From contig NZ_CP134696.1 of assembly GCF_031851795.1 (NCBI RefSeq), forward strand, positions 5,456,001-5,520,000: DNA of 64,000 nucleotides, written 5' to 3'. The notes under the pieces are model-generated. The model was not told where the DNA came from. It ran no database searches and saw only the letters and a list, made by a program, of their open reading frames with translations. The position numbers and the translations under genes were made by a program. This DNA is from Pontibacter sp. G13 (GTDB taxonomy: Bacteria; Bacteroidota; Bacteroidia; J057). Position 1 is the stretch's first letter; every line of letters begins with the position of its first letter. Shown piece after piece: positions 23,840 through 31,627 of this stretch.

Positions 23840-24717
23840 TGAGACTGATTTGTATTATCCTACTCGGGTTGACCTTTACAGGCTGTAATATGTTCCTTTC
23901 ACCAATTGTATTGGAATTTAAAGATACCAGTGCTTGGGATTTGGCCTTGGCTGTGTCCCAAGGTGATACTGACGAGATAGAAGCTTTGCTAAATTCGGAC
24001 CCCAACATTTTGAACGTTTCGGGTCCAGAATCAGGTGGTAACGTTTTATCTCTTAGTATTGCTCTGGAAAATTTTGATTCTTTCAAAAAGCTTTTAGAGC
24101 TTGGGGCAAATCCTAATTCCATCAATACCCTGTCAAAAAGAAGTGTATTGATAGAGTCTATTAGGTTTTTTGATACCCCGGAACCGTTCACAATTGATCA
24201 ACGATATCCTGAACTATTGCTGAAATATGGAGCTGACCCAAACTATGCTGTCGAACGTGATTTTACGGATGAGCTTGGTTATTTTCAACACGCCACTTCT
24301 CCAATTATGGAGGCTGTGCAATATGAGATAGGGCTGGTAAAATTATTGATCCAGTATGGGGCAGACCCACACAAAGGAATAGAGCAAAACAAGGCGATTC
24401 CTCTAAAGTCAGCAATAACTGGTTTTCGGAACAAATTTGTTGTGTCCAATTTTCTTATTGATTCATTGGGAGTGGACGTTCATCAGCCGCTTTGTGAAGT
24501 GCTGAGACAGCCTAGCAATCAATTGGTTACTTTCTATATCCAAGATTATGCAGTAAATAAGTTTACTCAGGCACAATTGATGAAGGATAGTGCCAAAGTA
24601 GCTAAGCTTATTGAGCTTCACCCAGGCATAAAGGAAGCTAACAACGAGCGATGGGCATTTATTGAGAAGCTTCAAAAGCTTGGAGTAGATTTTGAAAACC
24701 ATATCTATAAGTTGTAA
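23839..24717 (+). CDS. Ankyrin-repeat lipoprotein, immunity to the RHS lipase
   Basis: A 292-residue lipoprotein. MRLICIILLGLTFTGC gives lipobox TFTGC with Cys16. At least three ankyrin-like repeats are visible: DLALAVSQGDTDEIEALLNS, LSIALENFDSFKKLLELGAN, and ELLLKYGADPNYA followed by PIMEAVQYEIGLVKLLIQYG-ADP. Ankyrin lipoproteins are known periplasmic inhibitors of lipase effectors. ATG 23839 shares TAATG with the toxin stop, so the two are translationally coupled. The lipid anchor places the immunity protein in the envelope, matching a phospholipid-degrading toxin. Confidence 0.82.
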   Translation: MRLICIILLGLTFTGCNMFLSPIVLEFKDTSAWDLALAVSQGDTDEIEALLNSDPNILNVSGPESGGNVLSLSIALENFDSFKKLLELGANPNSINTLSKRSVLIESIRFFDTPEPFTIDQRYPELLLKYGADPNYAVERDFTDELGYFQHATSPIMEAVQYEIGLVKLLIQYGADPHKGIEQNKAIPLKSAITGFRNKFVVSNFLIDSLGVDVHQPLCEVLRQPSNQLVTFYIQDYAVNKFTQAQLMKDSAKVAKLIELHPGIKEANNERWAFIEKLQKLGVDFENHIYKL

Positions 24718-24756
24718 GAAGGGATATCGTATTTAAACGAATCTATGGATTCATCA

Positions 24757-24791
24757 CATGGCTATCCTGTCTTGGATAGCCATGCTTTTTT
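24757..24791 (+). terminator. Strong Rho-independent terminator after the ankyrin immunity gene
   Basis: CATGGCTATCC (24757-24767) pairs perfectly with GGATAGCCATG (24774-24784), six-base loop, then CTTTTTT. It differs from the island's recurrent terminator. The next RHS frame is formally open back to an ATG inside this stem (24758), which is therefore unlikely to be a real start. Confidence 0.85.
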
Positions 24792-24889
24792 GGGGGGGTA
24801 ATCGGTCCCGCCTGCCGAGCACGCCGGGATACGCCCAAAACTGCCCATTGGTAGGTATTATCTGGATATTCGTACATTTGCTTTGCGGG

Positions 24890-26044
24890 ATGATTCCTGA
24901 GTACTTCCTCAAGGATCATCTCGGCAATACCCGGGTGGTGTTCACGGATGCGAATGCGGATGGCGTGATCACGGTGGCAGACGATGTGCTGAGCAGGTCT
25001 TCCTACTATCCGTATGGCCTGTCCATGCATGGAGGCGGAACCTACGCCGGAACCATCGAGCAGCGCTATGGCTACAATGGCAAGGAGCTGCAAGATGACC
25101 ACCTGCTGGGATGGATCGACTACGGGGCCCGGATGATGGACCCGACGATCGGGAGATGGAATGGCGTGGATGCGCTGGCGGAGGAGTATATCACAAGTTC
25201 GCCTTATGTCTACACAGGGAATAATCCCGTGCTATTTGTGGATATTGATGGAAACCAGTATCAGATGGGGCAAGATATCTTTGAGGGCTGGAATGCCTTC
25301 ATGGATGCCAAGGATGAAGAAGATCGTCGCAAAAGATTGGCGGAAATGGTGCAATCGGCAGTTGATATTTCCTATTTATCGGAATCTACAACCGTTACAT
25401 TTGAAAATGGTGGAAAGGTGCAGAAAATGTCTATTATGGTAAACCATGAAATACACATTTTGCCCGAAAATATTCTTGGTGATTCTGAAATTGGAAGTGT
25501 TCACAATGAATTAAGGTTTGAAAAATCAGAAAATACGAATAATAAATGGTCGTTGAGTCATATAATAGCTTCAGTTGATAATGTTTCTGATTCTTACAAA
25601 ATCGAAGCTAGGGGTGAGGTTGATTTAAATCCCCTATTAGGTGAAGGAACAATTTGGCTAGGCTTTGGCATTACTAAGGTAATTGATGGAAATGGTCTTG
25701 GAATTAGTGCCAGTTTACCTATCCAAAAAATTGCCCCATTCGAAGCTTCAATCCATGCGTCCTATCCTCCTGAAAAGACACATGGGGGGTCGGAGTTTTT
25801 TGATGTGCTTGGTTACGATAAGCCTATTTCAGGAAATGGTATCCATTTATATCTTGATCCCCTAAACAGACCTGCTCAAAAAGTTTTTCGCAATTACTCC
25901 CCAGGGTTACTTTTTCCCAATTATTTTAATCATAAAAAACTTGGTAAGATGTACGTAGTGAGAACTGTAACTAATGGCTATGATAAATTTGTATTAAATC
26001 AAAAAAAGGGTAAAAACAACTCTACATATATTTGGTCCAGATAA
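24890..26044 (+). CDS. Truncated RHS toxin with unassigned C-terminal domain
   Basis: The frame is open from 24758, but that ATG lies in a terminator stem, so ATG 24890 (MIPEYFLKDHLGNTRVVFTD) is given; 384 residues. Only 28 bases of the dispersed repeat (from 24810) remain upstream. The core ends GARMMDPTIGRWNGVDALAE, then SPYVYTGNNPVLFVDIDGNQ. The tip of about 280 residues starts with a helical acidic segment (FEGWNAFMDAKDEEDRRKRL) followed by beta-rich sequence (STTVTFENGGKVQKMSIMVN; GEGTIWLGFGITKVIDGNGL; GGSEFFDVLGYDKPISGNGI) and a basic end. I do not recognise it. The partner is the exported protein ten bases downstream. Confidence 0.7.
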   Translation: MIPEYFLKDHLGNTRVVFTDANADGVITVADDVLSRSSYYPYGLSMHGGGTYAGTIEQRYGYNGKELQDDHLLGWIDYGARMMDPTIGRWNGVDALAEEYITSSPYVYTGNNPVLFVDIDGNQYQMGQDIFEGWNAFMDAKDEEDRRKRLAEMVQSAVDISYLSESTTVTFENGGKVQKMSIMVNHEIHILPENILGDSEIGSVHNELRFEKSENTNNKWSLSHIIASVDNVSDSYKIEARGEVDLNPLLGEGTIWLGFGITKVIDGNGLGISASLPIQKIAPFEASIHASYPPEKTHGGSEFFDVLGYDKPISGNGIHLYLDPLNRPAQKVFRNYSPGLLFPNYFNHKKLGKMYVVRTVTNGYDKFVLNQKKGKNNSTYIWSR

Positions 26045-26053
26045 AACAGTAAT

Positions 26054-26836
26054 ATGAACGTTAGACAAGTACTTTTTTTGATCCCACTATGTGTAAATGT
26101 TGTTTTTTCAAACATATCCTTTGCGCAGGGAATAGAATTTGAAGATCATTTCGAAATTTCGAACTCAGGCTTGAATAGATTGGTATTCAGCGAAAATCTT
26201 TTTGCGACTTGGATTTCTAGGAACGCAGATAGATTTTTTAGGCAAAGCCAACGTGCTCTTCAGGCTTACTCTTCAGGCTTTGATTATGAGCATGTTAGAT
26301 ATGGTCATGTTCAAATGGCTTCAGGTTTAAACTATATTAGTGCACAAGACTTTAGAAAGCTCAATGATTCTATTTTTAGTCCTGTATTCCAAAACGATTC
26401 TGTTTTGATACCCTTGAATCTTTATGTGCGAATTTTCAGTTTGTTGCCTGGCGGGTCTTTCAAATTGTATATCTTTAATGAAGATTTGAGACAAGGTGTT
26501 GAGCCTGTAGACTTAAACTGGGAAAACCCAGGAACATATTTCATTGAAGGAGGTAAACCTGATACAGTATACGTTGCGGAAAGTACCTGTTCTAGTTATA
26601 AATTCACGACACCAGAGTCAACTGATACCCTTGACTATGGATCTGTAAAATATATCATCAGTGATGAAAATCCTGATTTTTCCATAGTACCAGATTTTGA
26701 AGGAGGAATTGATTTTTTTCATGTTACTTATAAAAAGTATTACACTCAAGAAGCGAAATTGGTGGTTGGAGTGTTCTATGCTATTTTTCCAAAAAATGAA
26801 TATAAAACTTTTAAAGAGCAGTTTTTTTTAAAATAG
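26054..26836 (+). CDS. Exported immunity candidate for the upstream RHS tip
   Basis: A 260-residue protein with a clear Sec signal, MNVRQVLFLIPLCVNVVFSN ending ISFAQ-GIEFEDHF. The mature part has mixed aromatic/polar sequence (LFATWISRNADRFFRQSQRA, FDYEHVRYGHVQMASGLNYI) and no family that I recognise. It begins nine bases after the toxin stop. A periplasmic location of the immunity protein suggests that the toxin acts outside the cytoplasm. The gene is AT-rich and ends shortly before a cassette flank. Confidence 0.65.
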   Translation: MNVRQVLFLIPLCVNVVFSNISFAQGIEFEDHFEISNSGLNRLVFSENLFATWISRNADRFFRQSQRALQAYSSGFDYEHVRYGHVQMASGLNYISAQDFRKLNDSIFSPVFQNDSVLIPLNLYVRIFSLLPGGSFKLYIFNEDLRQGVEPVDLNWENPGTYFIEGGKPDTVYVAESTCSSYKFTTPESTDTLDYGSVKYIISDENPDFSIVPDFEGGIDFFHVTYKKYYTQEAKLVVGVFYAIFPKNEYKTFKEQFFLK

Positions 26837-26885
26837 AATTTAAATAGGGAGGGGAATGTTAGCTTTACTGTACCAGCAGCTTCAA

Positions 26886-27100
26886 AGGGAGTGTCCCGAA
26901 AAGCCACCCAAACACTGCTCATCCCATATCTTGAGCAATAAACCATCCGGGCTGCCCCATTCTTTGGGGAGCCCGGATTCTTTTTGGCCTCGGACGGATG
27001 CCTGCCAAGAAGATAGGTGCGGCTGTCCTGCGCGTCGTAAGGGGCCTGAAGGTGTAGTCGGTGGGGCATGGTCGAGCTCCGAGCGGGCATCGCTGATGAT
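26886..27100. repeat. Cassette flank: terminator plus 5' part of the dispersed repeat, fused to RHS core
   Basis: GGGAGTGTCCCGAAAAGCCA begins the flank. The terminator is the cleanest of the set: CATCCGGGCTGCCCC / GGGGAGCCCGGAT, then TCTTTTT (26944-26987). The dispersed repeat 27015-27100 ends at GCTGATGATGGA, where it passes into RHS core codons, the same junction as at 12.27 kb. Confidence 0.85.
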
Positions 27101-27914
27101 GGATCCCTCGATCGGGAGATGGAATGGGGTGGATGCGCTGGCGGAGGAGTATCAGCCTTGGAGTCCCTAAAATTACACCCTGGGGAATCCGATTCGATTT
27201 GTAGATCCGGATGGGAATAGTGTTGGGGTAGGGAATGGGCCTGGGGATCCTCCTAAACACATAAAGACAAATTTTTCGTACTTTCTAGGTGTTAGTAAAA
27301 GTTCTAATGTCTACCAAAAAAAGTCCTATGCACAAACAGTTGTTTATACTGCGGAAGTGAATGGAAATTGGACTATTACGCAGGTAAACGGTCCAATCGG
27401 ACCTGAAATAGGTGCTTCAAAGTACGGTTCTACAGTAACTGACTACATTTTAGGAGAAGATAAAAAATCCATTACAATTTTGACTACCTTTTCTCAGGGG
27501 AAAATTGTAGTTAGTAATGGCGGCGAATCAAACTACTCCCATACAGGTAGCACTTCGGGTTCTGTAACTACTAATACTGGGATTTCGGAATATGAAGGCA
27601 CAATTGGTTATGAAGGAAGTTCGGGAGGTTCCAAAACGAGAAATTCCCAAACTGAAAATCCAGTAGCTTCCATTACCTATTATGAAACCTATACTTTAGG
27701 TAATGATGGGAGTTGGACGAAAACAGAGCAATCATCTGAGAACTTACTTAAACTAGCCGAATCAAATTATACTGAGGGCCTTCAAGACAGAGATAATAAT
27801 ATTAGTGGTGTGAAGATACTTAAAGATAAAACCGAATTTCTACTGACTCCATTGGATTTGGGTTTTTGGCCTTATAATAGGAAGCCATCCCCTATTCCTC
27901 CGTATGCAAATTAA
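27096..27914 (+). pseudogene. RHS/toxin remnant with in-frame stop
   Basis: From ATG 27096 the frame reads MMDPSIGRWNGVDALAEEYQ PWSP, then TAA at 27168-27170 where other copies have a Tyr codon. It continues in the same frame as NYTLGNPIRFVDPDGNSVGV and through a toxin tip of about 220 residues to 27914. The tip is Ser/Thr/Gly-rich with alternating residues (SHTGSTSGSVTTNTGISEYE, GYEGSSGGSKTRNSQ), resembling the tip at 18.3-19.0 kb in style. A protein from 27357 onward would be incomplete. One nonsense change plus loss of the upstream core make this a pseudogene; the toxin type is unassigned. Confidence 0.7.
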
Positions 27915-27922
27915 CCTGAAAG

Positions 27923-28627
27923 ATGATGGGAAAACTTATTTGTTCGATAGATATTACCGTGATTAAGACTAGGGCTCTCCTTTTTTGGGCAGTTGTAATT
28001 TTGGTTCTTGGGGGCTCATGTAACGACACAAAGTCTGATTTTAAGGGTTATATCTCTCAAAATGAAATTGAAGATATCCGGTCTTTTTTGGCCAGTTCTG
28101 ATTTTTCCTCAATCACGGGATGGGTTTTGTCATGTGATGAAGGCATTCTTGCCTACAGGATTTCTGGGATCAATACTGATTCCATTAATTTTGTAACCAA
28201 CAGAAACCATGAGGTTTCAAAAACCTTTTCGAATTTCGTTTCCAACCTAACAGCAAGTACAAGACTGTCCATTTGTAAAGAAATGGATTCAGATTCGAAT
28301 AATAGTTACCAAGTATCCTTTGATATTGCTATGTTTTGTGCCAAAAATCAGAATACTTCGGATCCATTTCTTTGCAACGAAATTCATAATCGGATGGAAA
28401 GTGTTGACGACCGTTGTGTAATTTCAATTGTTTGTGATCCGCAATCACCTGATTATGGAATCTTTTCTACAAAGATTCGTTCATTGGAACTAAGGGATTC
28501 GTCTGACGGTAGATCATTAATTTGTTCTAAATCTCAAATGAGCAATACCTTAAGGAATCATACAGAAAGGGAATTAAAAGAAATAGGAATTTTAGTGAAA
28601 GGACTAAAACTGAATGTCTTGTATTAA
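27923..28627 (+). CDS. Lipoprotein, immunity candidate for the interrupted toxin
   Basis: A 234-residue lipoprotein with signal residues about 16-33 (TRALLFWAVVILVLGGSC), lipobox LGGSC. The mature part contains several Cys (WVLSCDEG, SICKEMD, MFCAKNQ, FLCNEI, RCVISIVCD), unusual for this island and suggestive of disulphide bonds in the periplasm. It starts eight bases after the stop of the toxin remnant. No family recognised. ATG 27926 is an alternative start one codon later. Confidence 0.62.
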   Translation: MMGKLICSIDITVIKTRALLFWAVVILVLGGSCNDTKSDFKGYISQNEIEDIRSFLASSDFSSITGWVLSCDEGILAYRISGINTDSINFVTNRNHEVSKTFSNFVSNLTASTRLSICKEMDSDSNNSYQVSFDIAMFCAKNQNTSDPFLCNEIHNRMESVDDRCVISIVCDPQSPDYGIFSTKIRSLELRDSSDGRSLICSKSQMSNTLRNHTERELKEIGILVKGLKLNVLY

Positions 28628-28705
28628 TTGCATCACTCAATTTCAAGTTATTTTTAATAACCATTAGATAGAGTTTTAGTTCTCATTCATTTCTGTCATG
28701 TAAAC

Positions 28706-29028
28706 CATCCGGGTTACCCATAATTCAGGGAGCCCGGATTTCTTTTTGGCGTTCTAACGCATGCCTGCCAAGAAGATAGGTGCGGCTGTCCTGTGCGGCG
28801 TAAGGGGCCTGAAGGTGTAGTCGGTGGGGATGTCCGAGATCCGAGCGGCCACCGCTGATGATGGGTTGGGATGAATGTCCCAGCTTGCTCCAATCCACCG
28901 ACCGGAGCGCCAGCGTAGACCGGAAGGGCGCGGCCCGGCGGCTCAATTGCCAAGCGCCATCCAACATGCCCAGCACGCCGGGATACGCCCAAAACTGCCC
29001 AGCTTTGAATCTCCTCCCAAAGCTCGTA
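28706..29028. repeat. Last cassette flank: terminator, dispersed repeat and AGCTTTG inverted repeat
   Basis: Terminator at 28706-28747 (CATCCGGGTTACCC / CAGGGAGCCCGGAT then TTTCTTTTT), dispersed repeat 28779-28994 lacking the CCCCGGATCAAG insert, and AGCTTTG(10)CAAAGCT at 29001-29024. It closes the accessory island; a core-composition gene starts 46 bases later. Confidence 0.82.
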
Positions 29029-29074
29029 CATTTAATCTGTTAGACTATTCCTGAACCTTTCTCAATCTACGCGT

Positions 29075-30814
29075 ATGAAACGCCTTTCCTGCTTGCTTTC
29101 GATAGGGCTGGTGCTCTTGTTGGGAGCCTGCGAATCTCCCGAATCGGCCCAGCTTCCCGATGGCCGTATGATCGATGTCGTGCTTCAGTGGCCGAGTGAT
29201 ACGGTGCTGGATGGCCGGCTCTTGGTCATGCTTTCTGTGGACGAATCCGCGGAACCCCGATTCCAGATCACCGATCGACCCACGACCCAGTTGGTATTTG
29301 GGATGGATGTGGATGGCTGGCAAACGGGCGATACGGTCCAGCTGGATGGAACTTCCGATGGCTATCCGATCCAGTTGCGAAGTGTGCCGCCCGGAACCTA
29401 CCATGCCCAAGCGCTGCTCAATCGCTACGACACCTTCAGGCGATCCGATGGCAAAACCGTGAAGCTCCCCATGGATCGGGGCGAAGGCCAGCAGTGGAAC
29501 CTCAAGCCGGGCAATCCCTATTCCGTGCCTGTCCAGGTGAAGATCGATCCGGATTCGGATGTGCCCATCGCGCTGACACTCGATCAGGTGATCCCGGAGA
29601 TTCCCCAGCCGGAAGACACGGAGTACATCAAGCACATCCGCATCAAGTCGGAGCGCCTGTCTGAATTTTGGGGGCGTGACATGTATCTCGGGGCGCATAT
29701 TTTGCTGCCCAAAGACTGGGAGGATCACCCGGATGTGAAGTATCCGCTGGCGATCATGCACGGGCATTTTCCCTATGATTTTGGGGATATCTCCTTCGAA
29801 AAGCCGGACACCGCCTCGATGGAATCGGAGTATTCGGCTCGATTCGGCATCCAAGGCTACAACAAAATTGCCGCCATGGAGCGCTACAATTTCAGCCAGC
29901 AGTGGCTCTCGGACACGTTCCCGCGGGTCATCGCCATCAAGATCCAGCATCCGTCGCCATACTATGACGATAGCTACGCGGTCAATTCCGAAAACAATGG
30001 CCCCTATGGCGATGCGATCACCTACGAACTCATTCCCCATATCGAGGAGCAATTTCGCGGAATCGGGGAAGGCTGGGCGCGCTTCACCTATGGCGGTTCG
30101 ACTGGAGGCTGGGAGGCTTTGGCGGTGCAGGTGCATTATCCCGATGAATACGGTACGTGCTATGCGGCCTGTCCCGATCCGATCGATTTTCGGGCGTATT
30201 GCCTCACCAATATCTACGAGGATGACAATGCCTATTTTCAGGAAGGGCCTTTCCAGCAGGCCGAAATCCCGGGGCATCGCGACTACCTCGGTCAGGTCGA
30301 TGCCACGCTTCGCTCCATGAATCTCCGCGAACTCGCGCTCGGCGACAAAAGCCGTTCTGGCCAGCAGTGGGATATCTGGGAGGCGGTTTATTCGCCCGTG
30401 GGAGCGGATGGCTATCCGCAGCGGATCTGGGACAAGCGCACCGGAAAGATAGACCATCAAGTGGCGACATACTGGCGGGAACATCACGATCTTGCCTACA
30501 TCCTCCAGCGGGATTGGAAGACGCTCGGCCCCAAACTCAAAGGCAAAATCCACATCTACTGCGGAGATATGGACAATTACTACCTCAACAATGCGGTGTA
30601 TCTCATGGAGGATTTTCTGGAGGAGACGACCGCGCCCTATTATGATGGCGAGGTGGATTATGGTGATCGGGCGGAACACTGCTGGAATGGCGATCACACG
30701 CAGCCCAACCATATTTCCCGATTGAGATACCACCAGATGTTCATCCCCAAATGGGCTGGCAATGTGGCGAAGATCGCACCTACAGGGGCTGATTTGACCT
30801 CTTGGCGGTATTGA
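29075..30814 (+). CDS. Exported alpha/beta-hydrolase (esterase-like) lipoprotein
   Basis: A 579-residue lipoprotein: MKRLSCLLSIGLVLLLGAC, lipobox LLGAC. Residues about 25-200 form beta-rich N-terminal domain(s). An esterase-type alpha/beta-hydrolase domain follows: YPLAIMHGHFPYDF (oxyanion region), RFTYGGSTGGWEALAVQVHY with Ser342 as the likely nucleophile, and a late AEHCWNGDHTQPNHISRL segment with candidate His residues. The layout resembles the putative esterases (esterase D/PHB depolymerase fold) of Bacteroidota. Substrate unknown. GC content matches core genes, so this marks the right end of the island. Four hairpin repeats follow. Confidence 0.72.
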   Translation: MKRLSCLLSIGLVLLLGACESPESAQLPDGRMIDVVLQWPSDTVLDGRLLVMLSVDESAEPRFQITDRPTTQLVFGMDVDGWQTGDTVQLDGTSDGYPIQLRSVPPGTYHAQALLNRYDTFRRSDGKTVKLPMDRGEGQQWNLKPGNPYSVPVQVKIDPDSDVPIALTLDQVIPEIPQPEDTEYIKHIRIKSERLSEFWGRDMYLGAHILLPKDWEDHPDVKYPLAIMHGHFPYDFGDISFEKPDTASMESEYSARFGIQGYNKIAAMERYNFSQQWLSDTFPRVIAIKIQHPSPYYDDSYAVNSENNGPYGDAITYELIPHIEEQFRGIGEGWARFTYGGSTGGWEALAVQVHYPDEYGTCYAACPDPIDFRAYCLTNIYEDDNAYFQEGPFQQAEIPGHRDYLGQVDATLRSMNLRELALGDKSRSGQQWDIWEAVYSPVGADGYPQRIWDKRTGKIDHQVATYWREHHDLAYILQRDWKTLGPKLKGKIHIYCGDMDNYYLNNAVYLMEDFLEETTAPYYDGEVDYGDRAEHCWNGDHTQPNHISRLRYHQMFIPKWAGNVAKIAPTGADLTSWRY

Positions 30815-30818
30815 TTTT

Positions 30819-31168
30819 GTGGAGGTTTCCGGGGGTTGAAACCCCCGGTTGTGATGTGTCGTGCTTACAGCACTTGTTTGGCTCTCGCGGACCGTGCGCA
30901 GGCCACGTGTGGAGGTTTTCGGGGGTTGAACCCCCCGGTTGTGATATGTCGTGCTTACAGCACTTGTTTGGCTTTCGCGGACTTCCGGATCGTGTGCATA
31001 GGCCACGTGTGGAGGTTTTCGGGGGTTGAAACCCCCGGTTGTGATATGTCGTGCTTACAGCACTTGTTTGGCTTTCGTGGACTTCCGGATCGTGTGCATA
31101 GGCCACTTGTGGAGGTTTTCGGGGGTTGAAATACCCGTTTGTGATGTGTCGTGCTTACAGCACTTGCC
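30819..31168. repeat. Four tandem hairpin repeats of 90-100 bp
   Basis: The units carry two stem-loops: CCGGGGGTTGAAACCCCCGG (stem of 8-9 bp around GAAA) and GTCGTGCTTACAGCAC (GTGCT-TAC-AGCAC). TGTCGTGCTTACAG occurs at 30857, 30947, 31047 and 31147, giving spacings of 90, 100 and 100. The longer units also contain GCGGACTTCCGGATCGTG, related to the REP palindromes at 32.2 and 33.0 kb. A fifth partial unit is at 32150-32190, on the other side of the TacAT genes. Confidence 0.85.
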
Positions 31169-31274
31169 AAAGTTTTGAACGATTGGGGATTTCATGCATG
31201 CTTACGAATGATCCCCCACTTCTTTCCGGCCATATTCGGATTGGGGTGGGGGATGAGTTTTTGGGGTGAACGGT

Positions 31275-31326
31275 GTACGGATAAGTGGTGTACAAATTCC
31301 GCTAATTGTACGAATTATTTCCGTAC
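31275..31326 (+). promoter_or_regulatory. Array of GTAC half-sites upstream of the TacAT operon
   Basis: GTAC occurs at 31275, 31290, 31308 and 31323, with symmetric spacings of 15, 18 and 15 bases, ending 26 bases before ATG 31352. TacA-type antitoxins are ribbon-helix-helix proteins that bind such iterated sites to autoregulate. The assignment as operator is inferred from position and symmetry. Confidence 0.5.
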
Positions 31327-31351
31327 ATTGGGGAAAAGTCAAGCCATAACG

Positions 31352-31627
31352 ATGAAACCAGAAAAGACAAGGTTCGATGCTCGACTGACCGTAGAGCAGA
31401 AGGAATTATTTGAAAAGGCCGCTGTGTTAGGGGGATTTCGGAATTTGTCGGATTTCGTGATCCAAGTTGCCCAGGAAAAGGCCAAGGAAATTATCGAGGA
31501 ACGGGAGCAGATTAAGCTCAGTGAGGAAGATGCCGTGATTTTTTACGACTCATTGGAAAATCCTCCCGAGCCTAATCAAAAACTTCAGGAAGCGTTGGCA
31601 CATTACAAAAAATTGCTTTCTGAATGA
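31352..31627 (+). CDS. DUF1778 (TacA-type) antitoxin
   Basis: A 91-residue protein: MKPEKTRFDARLTVEQKELFEKAAVLGGFRNLSDFVIQVA matches the ribbon-helix-helix N-terminus of DUF1778/TacA antitoxins, followed by a helical linker and a C-terminal tail (EDAVIFYDSLENPPEPNQKL...) that wraps the toxin. It neutralises the GNAT toxin encoded next and represses the operon. ATG 31352 was chosen because the RHH begins directly after it; a longer open frame upstream has no support. Its stop overlaps the toxin start as ATGA. Confidence 0.9.
   Translation: MKPEKTRFDARLTVEQKELFEKAAVLGGFRNLSDFVIQVAQEKAKEIIEEREQIKLSEEDAVIFYDSLENPPEPNQKLQEALAHYKKLLSE

Noticed and set aside
15843-29031. Many short reverse-strand frames with RPLTPHRTAAP or SSWQASVRTPNRNPG sequences
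   Set aside because: They are the reverse strand of the dispersed repeat and terminator flanks, recur with frameshifts in each copy and also appear where the repeat lies in unrelated places.
29045-31006. A 653-codon open frame on the minus strand
   Set aside because: It is antisense to the esterase lipoprotein gene, contains the hairpin repeats at its start and has no recognisable domain; the plus-strand gene explains the codon pattern.
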